NCBI RefSeq assembly: GCF_900109785.1
Contig: NZ_FOBH01000004.1
Coordinates: 1 to 64,000 of the forward strand
Source of the DNA: Nitrosovibrio tenuis
Lineage (GTDB): Bacteria > Pseudomonadota > Gammaproteobacteria > Burkholderiales > Nitrosomonadaceae
Direction of reading: 5' to 3'
DNA: 64,000 nt
This document shows positions 45,948-56,145 of the stretch, piece by piece (within the stretch, counting starts at the first letter, position 1; every line of letters begins with the position of its first letter). The position numbers were made by a program, and so were the translations under genes. The notes under the pieces were generated by a model. That model saw only the letters and a program-made list of their open reading frames with translations. It was not told where the DNA came from and did no database searches.

Positions 45948-46454
45948 GTGAATGAAGTGAATCCGCGTCTGGATGAAAAACTATTGTCTGAACCGCCAGA
46001 GGTAGAGGTAATCATCGAGGTTCCACGTGGATGTTTTCTTAAACGGGGATCAACCGGTAGCATCGACTTCATTTCTCCCCTGCCGTGTCCCTATAACTAC
46101 GGCTCTGTGCCCGATTATCTTGGCCTCGATGGTGACCTCCTGGATGCGCTGGTGCTCGGCCCGCGGTTGCCGTTGGGTACGATGATTCAGGCCAGAGCCT
46201 GGGGTGCTGTGACCTTGACGGACCGCGGCATGCAGGACGACAAGCTTATCTGCAGCGACTCCTCTCTTGATGCGCAGCAACGCCAAAGGGTACTGCAATT
46301 TTTTAGATTCTATGCGGAGTGTAAAAGCTTGCTGAACATATGGCGAGGCCGGCCGGGACGCAATGCATGTGAAGGTTGGTGCGAAGCGTCCCAGGCTCTC
46401 TCCCGCGCACGGCCGCGAGACCGTGCTTGGCGACAACCACATGTTGACTTTTAG
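45948..46454 (+). CDS. Divergent family I inorganic diphosphatase homologue
   Basis: 168 residues starting with GTG. The family I signature DGDLLDALV keeps the three metal aspartates, and TDRGMQDDKLI keeps the further Asp and Lys. Compared with E. coli Ppa, other active-site residues seem changed: Glu31 is Gly in LKRG, the loop with Arg43 is shortened, and Lys142 is Ala in FYAECK. It may be a weak or non-classical phosphatase. The last 30 residues (SQALSRARPRDRAWRQPHVDF) do not look like the family. A repeat end lies one base after the stop, so the tail may have been changed by the insertion. Confidence 0.75.
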   Translation: MNEVNPRLDEKLLSEPPEVEVIIEVPRGCFLKRGSTGSIDFISPLPCPYNYGSVPDYLGLDGDLLDALVLGPRLPLGTMIQARAWGAVTLTDRGMQDDKLICSDSSLDAQQRQRVLQFFRFYAECKSLLNIWRGRPGRNACEGWCEASQALSRARPRDRAWRQPHVDF

Positions 46455-46455
46455 C

Positions 46456-46473
46456 GGATCTCTGAACAAGTCC
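46456..46473 (+). repeat. Solo terminal repeat of the dispersed family
   Basis: GGATCTCTGAACAAGTCC shares 15 identical bases (ATCTCTGAACAAGTC) with copies at 426-445 (other strand) and 25528-25544. No partner end was found in the 150 bp before uup. Confidence 0.65.
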
Positions 46474-46619
46474 TGGAATCGAGAACCAATCCGGAACGCC
46501 TCTGTCTCTTTCCGACACTGCGGATTTCTTTTAAACCGGATGAAAAATATTTTGCCAAGCCCTGCCGACCATGGCAGAATTGCGCCCCCCGCCGGTTAAG
46601 CCGAAATCTTTCTTTCACT

Positions 46620-48563
46620 ATGCCTCTCCTCACTCTTGAAAAAGCCTGCCTCGCCTTTGGACATCATGCGTTACTGGATCAGGTGAATTTGCAGCTTGAC
46701 CCCGGCGAACGTGTCGGCCTGATCGGCAGGAATGGGGGCGGTAAATCCAGTTTGCTCCGTCTTCTGGCAGGCGAAATAGGGCCTGACGACGGACGAGTCT
46801 GGCATGGGCCCTCGTTGAGGCTGGCTTACCTGCCACAGGAGCCCGAACTGGATCCCGCCCTCACGGTTTTCCAGGAAGTATCGAAGGGGTTGGGGCCGAT
46901 CAGCCAAGTGCTGCTCGACTATCATGAAGCATCTCATCTCTTGAGCGAAAGCGGGCAGGATACTGAAGCGCTCCTTTTGCGCCTTCAGGATCTGCAAACC
47001 GAACTGGAAGCCCAGGATGGCTGGCGTATACAGGCTAGGGTGGAAACCGCCATTGGCAAGCTTGAACTGTCTGCCGACGTATTGACAGGAGAACTGTCCG
47101 GTGGTCAAAAAAAACGGGTGGCGCTGGCTCGCGCGTTAGTGGTATCCCCGGATGTGCTGTTATTGGATGAGCCGACCAACCATCTGGATTTTTCTTCGAT
47201 CGAGTGGCTCGAAGGGCTTCTTAAGAGTTTTCCGGGCACAGTACTGTTTATCACTCACGATCGCCGTTTTCTAAATAATGTGGCGACTCGGATTATTGAA
47301 CTTGACCGAGGCAAACTGACGAGCTTTCCTGGCGACTTTGCCGAGTATCAGCGTAAGAAAATGGAAATGCTTGAAACCGAAGCCGTCCATTATCAAAAGT
47401 TCGACAAGGTGCTGGCACAGGAGGAAGTCTGGATACGCAAGGGAATTCAAGCGCGCTGTACCCGCAATGAAGGCAGGGTGCGGCGGCTGGAAGCGCTGCG
47501 GCTCGAACGTGCCGCGCGCCGCGAACGGGCTGGAACGGTAAACCTTAATGTAGGAGACGGATCGAAATCGGGGCGCCTGGTGGCTGAGCTGGAGCACATA
47601 ACCAAGGCATATGGCGGCGGCAAACCTCTCATTAATGACTTTTCCTGCCGGATTATGCGCGGTGATAGAGTCGGATTGCTGGGGCCGAACGGCGCCGGAA
47701 AATCCACCTTGCTAAAGCTGATATTAGGAGAACTACAGCCCGATAGTGGCAGCGTCCGGCAGGGAACCAAACTCGCGGTGGCGTATTTTGACCAGATGCG
47801 CGAGCAGTTGAATGGCGAGGAAACCCTGATTAATACCATAAGTCAAGGCTCGGATTTTATCGACATCGGGGGAACGAGAAAGCACGTCATCAGTTATCTG
47901 GAAGATTTTCTGTTTGCACCGGAGCGAGCGCGGTCGCCGGTAAAAACGCTTTCCGGCGGCGAGCGCAATCGGCTGTTGCTTGCACGCCTGTTTACTCGCC
48001 CTGCCAATGTGCTGGTTCTGGATGAACCCACCAATGATCTGGACATCGAAACATTGGAACTGCTTGAGGTAATGCTGCAAAACTATTCCGGCACGCTGTT
48101 CCTCGTGAGCCACGACAGGGAATTTCTCGACAATGTGGTTACCCAGGTTATCGCTTTCGAGGGAGAGGGCATACTTCGGGAATATGTGGGAGGTTATGAA
48201 GACTGGATGCGTGTGAAGAGTGAGAGTCTTCAAAAACTACCGCTATCACCGCCTAAGCAGCACACGGCCAAACTCTCGCTTGAGGTTCTGCCTGACAAGA
48301 AGCATGAGCCGGCTACGCGCGTAAAGTTGGGGTATAAGGAAACACGTGAACTTGATGAGCTACCCGCAAAAATCGAGATTCTGGAGCGGGAACAGGCTGA
48401 CATAACCTGCCAGTTAAGTTCGTCTAATATTTACCGCGATAGCCCCCAACGTGCCAGAAACCTGCAAGAGCGCTTTGCGGCTCTCGAAGACGAACTCACG
48501 CATTACCTCGTCCGATGGGAAGAACTGGAAGCAAAACGCACGACAAGCGGACAGAAAGTGTAA
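46620..48563 (+). CDS. uup: ABC-F ATPase Uup
   Basis: 647 residues, soluble, with two ABC cassettes: Walker A GRNGGGKSS and GPNGAGKST, signatures LSGGQKKRVALARAL and LSGGERNRLLLARLF, Walker B LLLDEPTNHLD and LVLDEPTNDLD. A linker rich in charged residues lies between, and a C-terminal coiled coil (about 565-640) marks Uup against other ABC-F members. These proteins act on ribosomes or on branched DNA; Uup was linked to transposon excision and ribosome assembly in E. coli. It stands alone. Confidence 0.93.
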   Translation: MPLLTLEKACLAFGHHALLDQVNLQLDPGERVGLIGRNGGGKSSLLRLLAGEIGPDDGRVWHGPSLRLAYLPQEPELDPALTVFQEVSKGLGPISQVLLDYHEASHLLSESGQDTEALLLRLQDLQTELEAQDGWRIQARVETAIGKLELSADVLTGELSGGQKKRVALARALVVSPDVLLLDEPTNHLDFSSIEWLEGLLKSFPGTVLFITHDRRFLNNVATRIIELDRGKLTSFPGDFAEYQRKKMEMLETEAVHYQKFDKVLAQEEVWIRKGIQARCTRNEGRVRRLEALRLERAARRERAGTVNLNVGDGSKSGRLVAELEHITKAYGGGKPLINDFSCRIMRGDRVGLLGPNGAGKSTLLKLILGELQPDSGSVRQGTKLAVAYFDQMREQLNGEETLINTISQGSDFIDIGGTRKHVISYLEDFLFAPERARSPVKTLSGGERNRLLLARLFTRPANVLVLDEPTNDLDIETLELLEVMLQNYSGTLFLVSHDREFLDNVVTQVIAFEGEGILREYVGGYEDWMRVKSESLQKLPLSPPKQHTAKLSLEVLPDKKHEPATRVKLGYKETRELDELPAKIEILEREQADITCQLSSSNIYRDSPQRARNLQERFAALEDELTHYLVRWEELEAKRTTSGQKV

Positions 48564-48657
48564 TGATAAGTTCCCGTATGTGCTGTTACTTTTATTCGTT
48601 GACCGGAAATGGCACATCGTTTAGAGTCGCTCTTTTTGTAAAAAGAGGGCACTAATA

Positions 48658-48987
48658 ATGAAACGACCAGCGATAGTGAGTGTAGTTGCATGGGGTCTGC
48701 TCCTGGCATTGTCAGGTACCGCTCAGGCAGCCGGTGACCCAGCCGCGGGAAAAACGAAGAATGCCATGTGCATTGGTTGTCATGGAATAGAGGGATACCG
48801 GACATCATATCCCACAGTCTATCAGGTTCCCAGACTGGGCGGCCAGCACGCCGAGTACCTGGTCAAGGCGCTCGAGGCATATAAAACCGGCGCACGTAAT
48901 CATCCCAGCATGAAGGGTATAGCCGCCACACTTTCCACGAAGGATATGGAAGACTTGGCCGCCTATTACGCAAACAGCGGAAAATAA
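48658..48987 (+). CDS. Periplasmic class I cytochrome c
   Basis: 109 residues. The signal peptide is about 1-24 (ending AQAAG). The heme motif CIGCH follows near residue 38, and the axial methionine is likely in HPSMKG. It resembles c4/c553-type monoheme cytochromes, with GGQHAEYLVKALEAYKTGAR. It is followed 24 bp later by a second monoheme cytochrome, and together they look like the two halves of a diheme cytochrome c4 encoded separately. Probable electron carrier to a terminal oxidase. Confidence 0.9.
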   Translation: MKRPAIVSVVAWGLLLALSGTAQAAGDPAAGKTKNAMCIGCHGIEGYRTSYPTVYQVPRLGGQHAEYLVKALEAYKTGARNHPSMKGIAATLSTKDMEDLAAYYANSGK

Positions 48988-49011
48988 TCACTCATTACGC
49001 AAGGAAGCCTC

Positions 49012-49338
49012 ATGAAAAATTTCGTTATTGCCGCGGCAAGCGGTGCTTTGCTGCTGGTTTCCAGTCAAGGAATAGCAGCCAATATTGAAGCTGGCAAGAA
49101 AAAAGCGGCTGAGGTCTGTGCCGCCTGTCACGGCCCTGATGGCAATAGTCCCGCTCCGGCTTTTCCAAAACTTGCCGGTCAGTATGCCAGTTATATCGAA
49201 AAATCCCTGAACGAATATAAATCGGGTGTTCGCAAGGACCCCATCATGGCAGGTATGGCTGCGCCTTTGAGTAAGGAAGATATCGAGAATCTGGCAGCGT
49301 ATTTCGCTAGCCAAGCTGGCCTGAAAACAAAATATTGA
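49012..49338 (+). CDS. Periplasmic class I cytochrome c
   Basis: 108 residues with a signal peptide (about 1-22) and heme motif CAACH. The axial methionine is probably in DPIMAGMAAPLS. It is a paralogue of the preceding gene (shared KLAGQYASYIEKSLNEYKSGVRKDPIM pattern). It has a good ribosome site (AAGGAAG) and was probably co-transcribed with it. A short hairpin-forming repeat follows the stop by 2 bp. Confidence 0.9.
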   Translation: MKNFVIAAASGALLLVSSQGIAANIEAGKKKAAEVCAACHGPDGNSPAPAFPKLAGQYASYIEKSLNEYKSGVRKDPIMAGMAAPLSKEDIENLAAYFASQAGLKTKY

Positions 49339-49340
49339 TC

Positions 49341-49421
49341 GGGAAACCTCTGAAATAAGCCCGGCAGTTAGCCGGTAGTTAACTGTAGTGGTATCACTAT
49401 AGACTCGTTCAGAGGTCTTGG
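49341..49421. repeat. Short MITE-like element (81 bp) between convergent genes
   Basis: Left end begins GGGAAACCTCTGAAATAAGC (49341-49360, CC following). The right end GACTCGTTCAGAGGTCTTGG (49402-49421) is its inverted match over ACCTCTGAA. It lies three bases past the cytochrome stop. The RNA hairpin may act as terminator of the cytochrome pair. Confidence 0.7.
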
Positions 49422-49521
49422 TTATTAGCTCTGGTATAAATTACCTTACCCTCATCGAGAGGGCATAGGTGCTATTGTCCTCAACATGGACCAGGGACGC
49501 GAATTTCTCCGCGTCCGCGGG

Positions 49522-49950
49522 TTAATTTTCCCGCCGATCGAGACACTCAAAATACACCGATGCGTCCGGCGGTAATTGATTGCGCTGCGCTTGCCAGATC
49601 ATTTCCGCCAGACATTCCATCACTTGATGCATCGCAGTATGTTCGTCCCTCGTTTTTTTCAGTAAACGCTCGAATCGCTGCCGGATTCCGACAGGCTGGT
49701 CTATTGAAAGTTGCTCCATAATAGCGATGTGCATGCTCATGTGGAGAAATGGATTCGTATCGCCCATTTCCGCCAAATAGTCCTTGTCCCGATAGTACTC
49801 AGCATTTTCCAGCACGGCCTGATACTCCGGATGTAGCAGAATTACTTCAAGCGCCATGTCTTCCATGGCGGACAGCATTTCACGCTGCCGGTATTTATGC
49901 CAGGTGTCAAAAAGAAATTGGCGCGCCTGGTCTCTCGATGGATTAAACAT
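49522..49950 (-). CDS. DUF1841 family protein
   Basis: 142 residues, helical and soluble. It begins MFNPSRDQARQFLFDTWHKYR and has HPEYQAVLE and NPFLHMSMHIAIMEQLSIDQPVGIR, the DUF1841 hallmarks. The histidines of the HMSMH segment may bind metal, but no function is known. It lies 42 bp after nth on the same strand, a frequent neighbour in betaproteobacteria. Confidence 0.92.
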   Translation of the reverse strand: MFNPSRDQARQFLFDTWHKYRQREMLSAMEDMALEVILLHPEYQAVLENAEYYRDKDYLAEMGDTNPFLHMSMHIAIMEQLSIDQPVGIRQRFERLLKKTRDEHTAMHQVMECLAEMIWQAQRNQLPPDASVYFECLDRREN

Positions 49951-49992
49951 TGGGGCTTAAACATTCACGCGCGAAGCGGTGAAAAAGTTTTC

Positions 49993-50631
<639 letters not shown>

Positions 50632-50674
50632 GAGTTGGAAGATAAGAATTTGATAATCGATTGGAAAAACTCTA

Positions 50675-50759
50675 GGGAACCGCCAGAATTAGTCGTCCGC
50701 GGAGGGCGTCCCCCGAAAAGCCGTCGTCGCGCCCGCGTGGCACTTATTCAGAGGTTTCC
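50675..50759. repeat. Short MITE-like element (85 bp) between nth and rnfB-like gene
   Basis: Left end GGGAACCGCCAGAATTAGTC (50675-50694) and right end beginning GGCACTTATTCAGAGGTTTC (50739-50759) are imperfect inverted repeats of the family. The interior carries GTCGTCGCGCCCG, also found in long copies. It separates two genes that are otherwise likely to form an operon. Confidence 0.65.
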
Positions 50760-50793
50760 TTAATATACTGTACCTTCATTTTGTACCGTACTT

Positions 50794-51528
50794 TCATTTT
50801 GTACTGCACCCGTCATTTTTGTCATTCAGTCGAACTCGTGCGGCCATGGCGCGCTCCAATGCAGCCTGGATCATCGCTTTTTTAGTATTTCCGGTTGCGG
50901 AAGGACCGGCGGGAGAAACATTTATATCTTTTTCTGCTTCGGCTTTTTGGACGAGCTTTTCTTCCCGTTCCTGCTTCTCACGTTCAAGCCTCAGCAACCT
51001 GAAGCGGTGGCGCGCGCGCGCTCGATCCGCGGCTTTCTTTTCGTCCGCGTCGGTCCGGTAGCCGCGTGAGGTGAGATGGGGCTTGGAATCGTTGGAGTTT
51101 TCCCCCAGAGCTGGTATTCGTGGTGGAGCCATACTGATGCAGTCCATGGGACATGGCGCAATACATAACTCGCAGCCGGTGCACTCTTCAGTGATCACTG
51201 TATGAGCCTGCTTGGCTGCGCCCACGATGGCGTCTACAGGACAGGCCAGGATGCAAAGCGTACAGCCTATACAGGCTTGTTCATTAATGAGCGCAACGGC
51301 TCTGGGTTTTGTAAAACCATGGGCAGTATTGAGCGGCTTGGGGCTCACTCCCAGCAATCCAGCCAACTTGAGAATACCGCTCTTGCCACCGGGAGAGCAC
51401 TGATTAATATCAGCCAGACCTTCCGCAATCGCCGTTGCATAAGGCCGACAGCCAGCGAAACCGCATTGGCGGCATTGGGTTTGCGGCAAAATGCCATCTA
51501 TTTCCACTATGAGCTGATCTCTTGTCAT
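50794..51528 (-). CDS. rsxB: RnfB/RsxB-like ferredoxin protein
   Basis: 244 residues from the ATG at 51528, preceded by GAGG. It has a Fe-S domain with CRQCGFAGC and a further Cys (about 16-45), then two [4Fe-4S] motifs [14 protein letters not shown] and [14 protein letters not shown], then a charged, probably coiled-coil tail (about 160-240). The hydrophobic N-terminal anchor of true RnfB is missing. The rest of an Rnf complex is absent from this neighbourhood. Proteobacterial homologues next to nth are common, and the protein may pass electrons to Fe-S enzymes. Confidence 0.85.
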   Translation of the reverse strand: MTRDQLIVEIDGILPQTQCRQCGFAGCRPYATAIAEGLADINQCSPGGKSGILKLAGLLGVSPKPLNTAHGFTKPRAVALINEQACIGCTLCILACPVDAIVGAAKQAHTVITEECTGCELCIAPCPMDCISMAPPRIPALGENSNDSKPHLTSRGYRTDADEKKAADRARARHRFRLLRLEREKQEREEKLVQKAEAEKDINVSPAGPSATGNTKKAMIQAALERAMAARVRLNDKNDGCSTK

Positions 51529-51536
51529 ACTGAACC

Positions 51537-52568
51537 TCAATGTGGAACCGACGAACCCGAGGCACATAGTGCCTGTCCGATCTCCCGCACCAGATGAGGG
51601 CCGCGGTAAATCAGGCCGCTGTAAATCTGCACCAGGCTTGCCCCAGCCGCGATTTTTTCCCGTGCATCGGCCGCGCACATAATACCGCCGACAGCGATGA
51701 TGGGGAGAGCTCCCTGGAGCGCGGCGTTTAATTGGCGGACGACCATTGTGGCTTTATGCTTGAGCGGTGCTCCACTCAATCCCCCGGCTTCATCCGCATG
51801 AGGCAGTGTTTCAATACCGGCCCGGGACAAGGTTGTATTGGTTGCGATAACCCCATCAATTCCGTGCGCCCGCAACAACGCTGCGATGGATTCGATCTGC
51901 GGCGGTTCCAGGTCGGGGGCGATTTTCACCGCCAGAGGCGTATATTTGCCATGTTCGTCAGCCAGTTTCCGCTGGTTCGATTTCAGCATGGCAAGCAAAC
52001 GATCCAATTCCCCGGCGTTTTGCAATTGCCTCAGCCCCGGGGTATTGGGTGAGGAAATATTGATAACAATATAATCGGCGTAACAATATACCTTATGCAG
52101 ACACGCCAGGTAATCATCCGCCGCTTTTTCGACAGGGGTATCGAAATTCTTGCCAATGTTGATGCCGAGTATGCAACTGCGATTCGAACGTCTGACATTC
52201 GCCAGCAACCTGTCGACCCCGTGATTATTAAATCCCATGCGGTTGATTATGGCGTTTGCGCGGGGCATACGAAACAGGCGTGGTTTAGGGTTGCCCGGCT
52301 GCGGACGGGGAGTGACTGTGCCGATTTCGACAAATCCGAAGCCAAGCGCCGCAAGGGCGTCGATGTGTTCGCCATTCTTGTCCAGCCCGGCGGCAAGTCC
52401 CACGGGATTGGGAAAATTCAAACCCATAACGTTGCGAGGCGTGCAAACTATGGCATCGCCAGTTAACAAACCAAACCGGCGAGCTTTCTCGATTGCGCTA
52501 AAGGTAAGCCGATGAGCCGTTTCGGGATCGAAACTGAACAATAACGGGCGAAGCAGGGAATAAAGCAT
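51537..52568 (-). CDS. pyrD: Dihydroorotate dehydrogenase (quinone), class 2
   Basis: 343 residues. The N-terminal helix pair for membrane binding ([26 protein letters not shown]) is typical of class 2. The segments [37 protein letters not shown], the catalytic Ser in [12 protein letters not shown] and ATNTTLSR are present. It oxidises dihydroorotate to orotate with ubiquinone in pyrimidine synthesis. It ends 8 bp before the start of the RnfB-like gene. Confidence 0.96.
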   Translation of the reverse strand: MLYSLLRPLLFSFDPETAHRLTFSAIEKARRFGLLTGDAIVCTPRNVMGLNFPNPVGLAAGLDKNGEHIDALAALGFGFVEIGTVTPRPQPGNPKPRLFRMPRANAIINRMGFNNHGVDRLLANVRRSNRSCILGINIGKNFDTPVEKAADDYLACLHKVYCYADYIVINISSPNTPGLRQLQNAGELDRLLAMLKSNQRKLADEHGKYTPLAVKIAPDLEPPQIESIAALLRAHGIDGVIATNTTLSRAGIETLPHADEAGGLSGAPLKHKATMVVRQLNAALQGALPIIAVGGIMCAADAREKIAAGASLVQIYSGLIYRGPHLVREIGQALCASGSSVPH

Positions 52569-52663
52569 TTACTTTGTTAATCCGGCGCCTCAGGAAGATT
52601 TGGAGATTTTGAATCTCGCGGGCGATTTGTTTATCATCACGTTCATCATTGGTGGGATTCTGT

Positions 52664-53602
52664 ATGAAGCTGTCTATTTTTATTATTATCGCTCTCGCAA
52701 CAATATTGGGCGATCCCGCTCATGCCATGAGCCAATGGGACAAGCTCAATAATGAGGTGGAAACACTCTATCAACAGGGAGATTATAATCGCGCCATTTT
52801 GGTGGGAAAGAAGGCTTTGCAGGCAGCCCAGCAGTCACTGGATCCAAACCATCCTGCCATCGCAACAAGCCTGAACAGTCTTGCGTTACTATATAACGCC
52901 CAAGGTCAGTATACACAGGCCGAGCCGTTACTCAAACGCGCCCTCGGGATTTTCGAGAAGTCGATCGGCCCGGAAAGTCAGGAAGCCGCCGCAGCGCTGA
53001 ATAATCTCGCAATGGTTTACAGGAGCCAGGGGCAATACGCGCAGGCGCATCCGTTGTATCAGCGCGCACTGGCGATTGATGAGAAAGTGCTCGGGCCGGA
53101 GCATCCCGACGTGGCGGTAAGTTTGAATAATCTGGCACAGCTATACCAGGCGCAGGAACAGTATACGGAAGCCGAACCGCTTCTCAAACGCGCGCTTGCT
53201 ATTGTGGAAAAAGTGCTAGGCCCCAATCATCCTAATGTAGCGATGAGCCTTAACAATTTGGCCCTGCTGTACACTGCTCAAAAACAATATTCTCAGGCTG
53301 AGCCGCTTTTTAAAAGAGTATTCGCGATTTCAAAAAAAACGTTCGGCCCGGAGCATCCCAATGTGGCTTTGAGTTTGAATAATTTGGCCGGGTTGTATCG
53401 AGACCAGGGGAAGTATCCACAGGCAGAGCCGCTTTTCAAGCGGGCATTGGAAATTTCCGAAAAAACGCTAGGGCTGGATCATCCCAATGTCGCGACCGGT
53501 CTCGAAAACCTCGCGCAGCTCTATCGGGATATTGGCCATCCGGTCAGAGCCGAGCCGCTGGCTAAACGCGCAGCCGCAATACGCGCCGCTCAACATAATT
53601 AG
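52664..53602 (+). CDS. Exported tetratricopeptide (kinesin-light-chain type) repeat protein
   Basis: 312 residues from the ATG at 52664, with GGTGGGA upstream. A signal peptide (about 1-22, ending AHAM) is followed by one diverged and five or six near-identical 42-residue TPR units. Each has the pattern HP-x-VA-x-SLNNLA-x-LY, Q-x-QY-x-QAEPL-x-KRAL and EK-x-LGP-x-HP. Such repeats bind peptides or proteins. The location is probably periplasmic. The partner is unknown, and no neighbour suggests one. Confidence 0.87.
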   Translation: MKLSIFIIIALATILGDPAHAMSQWDKLNNEVETLYQQGDYNRAILVGKKALQAAQQSLDPNHPAIATSLNSLALLYNAQGQYTQAEPLLKRALGIFEKSIGPESQEAAAALNNLAMVYRSQGQYAQAHPLYQRALAIDEKVLGPEHPDVAVSLNNLAQLYQAQEQYTEAEPLLKRALAIVEKVLGPNHPNVAMSLNNLALLYTAQKQYSQAEPLFKRVFAISKKTFGPEHPNVALSLNNLAGLYRDQGKYPQAEPLFKRALEISEKTLGLDHPNVATGLENLAQLYRDIGHPVRAEPLAKRAAAIRAAQHN

Positions 53603-53673
53603 TCGATAACTATAACCTCCATCCGCGAGACCGATAAGTTTCGCGCGGTGCCAAAAACCAGACGCGCTAGACG

Positions 53674-54408
53674 CTACATATCGTTATCAGTCAGCAGTTC
53701 CCACTGCCCTCCAATCAATCCCTGCAATGGCTTGAATCCGGCTTTGTATGCCATTTTCCCGCTTTCCTTGATCCAGTACCCGAGATAGAGATAGGGCAAC
53801 TTCAGTTCGAGGCACAGTTGCACTTGCCATAAGATGTTATATGTGCCAAAGCTTGCGCCTGTCACATCGGGATCAAAAAACGTATAGACAGACGATATCC
53901 CGTCCGGCAGCTCATCAATGATACTGATCATGCGCAACCGCCCATTTTCATGAAACTCGACCAGTCTGGAATTGACATTACTTGGCAGCAGAAAGTGGCG
54001 ATATTGCTCGCGGCTATCGCGGTCCATACCACCACCACTATGGCGCCGTGCCTGATAGCGCAGGTAAAGCGCGTAGTGATCCGGGTGGTAATATAAGTCG
54101 TGTTGGGTCGCAACCAGGTTCTGATGCCTTTTCCAGGAGCGACGCTGGGAACGCTTGAGGATCAATTCGTCAACCACGATGCGCACCGGCACGCAGGCAC
54201 GGCAGTGGTCGCAGTAAGGCCGATAGGTAAAGGCGCCGCTACGGCGAAAACCCGCCTGGACCAATGTGCCGTATACGCTGGTATCGATCAGGTGGCTCGG
54301 CGTGGCCACCTGGGAACGTGCCAACTGGTCGGGCAGATAGCTGCAAGGGTACGAGGCGGTCGTGTAGAACTGCAGTACGCAAGAAGGAAGATCATTTAGC
54401 TGGCTCAT
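53674..54408 (-). CDS. bpt: Aspartate/glutamate leucyltransferase (N-degron)
   Basis: 244 residues from the ATG at 54408. [46 protein letters not shown] and the C-terminal [26 protein letters not shown] are the Bpt/Ate1 pattern. It adds Leu to proteins with N-terminal Asp or Glu, marking them for ClpS-ClpAP. It overlaps the end of aat by 17 bp, so both N-degron transferases are made together. Confidence 0.95.
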   Translation of the reverse strand: MSQLNDLPSCVLQFYTTASYPCSYLPDQLARSQVATPSHLIDTSVYGTLVQAGFRRSGAFTYRPYCDHCRACVPVRIVVDELILKRSQRRSWKRHQNLVATQHDLYYHPDHYALYLRYQARRHSGGGMDRDSREQYRHFLLPSNVNSRLVEFHENGRLRMISIIDELPDGISSVYTFFDPDVTGASFGTYNILWQVQLCLELKLPYLYLGYWIKESGKMAYKAGFKPLQGLIGGQWELLTDNDM

Positions 54409-55090
54409 GACCAAAACACCATTTCTCGACTCGTCCAGGGTAGTTTATCAATTCTTTCAATTTTTGACTAAACTCATTGCGCGGGATTTCTCTCGCGCCT
54501 AAAGACGCCAGATGAGCTGTTTTCATCTGGCAATCGATCATACTGAAGCCCCAGCGTTCCAATTGCCACACCAAGTGGACCAATGCAATTTTGGATGCAT
54601 TGGAAACACGGGAAAACATCGATTCGCCGAAAAACATCCTCCCCTGAGCGACTCCGTACAGCCCTCCAACCAATTCGCCGCGCATCCAGACTTCGACGGA
54701 ATGGGCCAAACCCATTTCATGCAAGCTGGCATAAGCCGCGACCATGGCTTCATGAATCCACGTGCCGGCACACCCTTCACGCGATGCGGCGCAGGCGCTG
54801 ATAACCTCGAGGAAAGCGCTGTCAGTCCGTATTTCATAATCGATGTTCTTCAGCGTCTTCCTGAGTGATCGTGATATTTTAAGTTCACTCGGAAAAAGCA
54901 CCATGCGTGGATCAGGACTCCACCATAAAATGGGATCACCCTCGTTAAACCAGGGAAAAATGCCGAGGCGATAGGCCTCGAGGAGGCGCCGAGGCGAAAG
55001 GTCGCCGCCCGCTGCGAGCAGCCCGTTGGGCACTTCGAGCGCGGTGCTCAATGAAGGGAAAGGGGTTTCAGGGCTGAGCCAGGGAATCAT
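54392..55090 (-). CDS. aat: Leucyl/phenylalanyl-tRNA--protein transferase
   Basis: 232 residues. [47 protein letters not shown] and the later [27 protein letters not shown] are the hallmark blocks of Aat. It places Leu or Phe on proteins with N-terminal Lys or Arg. With the overlapping bpt it forms a compact N-degron operon. Confidence 0.97.
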   Translation of the reverse strand: MIPWLSPETPFPSLSTALEVPNGLLAAGGDLSPRRLLEAYRLGIFPWFNEGDPILWWSPDPRMVLFPSELKISRSLRKTLKNIDYEIRTDSAFLEVISACAASREGCAGTWIHEAMVAAYASLHEMGLAHSVEVWMRGELVGGLYGVAQGRMFFGESMFSRVSNASKIALVHLVWQLERWGFSMIDCQMKTAHLASLGAREIPRNEFSQKLKELINYPGRVEKWCFGHEPAK

Positions 55091-55168
55091 GCGTCCCCGG
55101 AAGAACAGGGAGCTTGTGCCCCGTGTACTCTTTTAACTGATAATGGGATCAACGGATGGTAAGCGCTA

Positions 55169-55858
55169 TCAACAGGCAACAGGCGCGAATTGATAACGCG
55201 TCGGATCAGGCATGCCCGCTGCCTGAAACCCGGTCCGGCGTATTCGGCACGCATCGCACACGCCACAGGCCAGCCCCGATTCATCCGCCTGATAGCAGGA
55301 AACAGTCAGGCTGTAATCCACGCTCAGCAGAGCTCCCTGCTGGATGATCTCTGCCTTGGATAAGGCGATCAATGGTGCCCGTACGCTCAACCTGGCGCCT
55401 TCCACCGACCTTTTAGTGGCCAGATTCGCCATTCTTTCGAACGCCGCGATGTATTCAGGCCGGCAATCGGGGTAGCCGGAGTAATCGATAGCATTAACGC
55501 CAAGAAAAATATCGCTGCTTTCGAGAACCTCGGCCCAAGCCAGTGCCAGGGACAGCATGATGGTATTGCGGGCAGGAACATAAGTGACGGGTATGCCTGC
55601 CTTAATCCCGCCGACCGGTACCGCCCTGGATTTTTGGGTAAGGACGGACCCGCCGAACAAAGTCAGATCGACTTTAACGATCTTATGCTCGCGAGCTCCG
55701 ATGGACTGTGCCAGTTTTGCCGCGGCCACCAGTTCAGACCGGTGGCGCTGACCGTAATCGACACTTAGAGCATGACATTCGTATCCTCTGCTGTTTGCGA
55801 TGGCAAGCGTTGTAGCCGAGTCCAGCCCCCCCGATAGCAGCACTACAGCCTTAGTCAT
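55169..55858 (-). CDS. queC: 7-cyano-7-deazaguanine synthase
   Basis: 229 residues. PP-loop [13 protein letters not shown] near the start, [12 protein letters not shown], and the zinc cysteines in [21 protein letters not shown]. It makes preQ0 from 7-carboxy-7-deazaguanine in the queuosine pathway. queE lies 287 bp upstream on the same strand with no gene in the gap. Confidence 0.96.
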   Translation of the reverse strand: MTKAVVLLSGGLDSATTLAIANSRGYECHALSVDYGQRHRSELVAAAKLAQSIGAREHKIVKVDLTLFGGSVLTQKSRAVPVGGIKAGIPVTYVPARNTIMLSLALAWAEVLESSDIFLGVNAIDYSGYPDCRPEYIAAFERMANLATKRSVEGARLSVRAPLIALSKAEIIQQGALLSVDYSLTVSCYQADESGLACGVCDACRIRRTGFQAAGMPDPTRYQFAPVAC

Positions 55859-56145
55859 AATCCTGAATCCGGCAGGTGGATAGCGTGGAGTGAGCGGTTT
55901 TCCGGGCGCGGGGTAAGGCGCGATGACGCCATGTGGCGCAGAAATGGTTCAGTCCGCCCCATACCCTGTATAGCGAACTCACCAAAAAAGTGAAAATCAA
56001 GTGACGCATAAGCTCTTTGCGGACCATGGAGTCTTTCGGACCATGGCAAAAATAGGCGGTCAACTGCTGGATCCAGGATAATTATTAACGCGGTAATTCA
56101 CGGCGGGTCCAGCCGCTTGAGTATCCCTGTTCAGAGTTTCCGTTA
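55859..56145. other. Gap between queE and queC without a gene
   Basis: 287 bp. In many relatives queD lies with these genes. Here the short frames do not resemble QueD, so this is plain spacer, presumably with the queC promoter. Confidence 0.4.
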
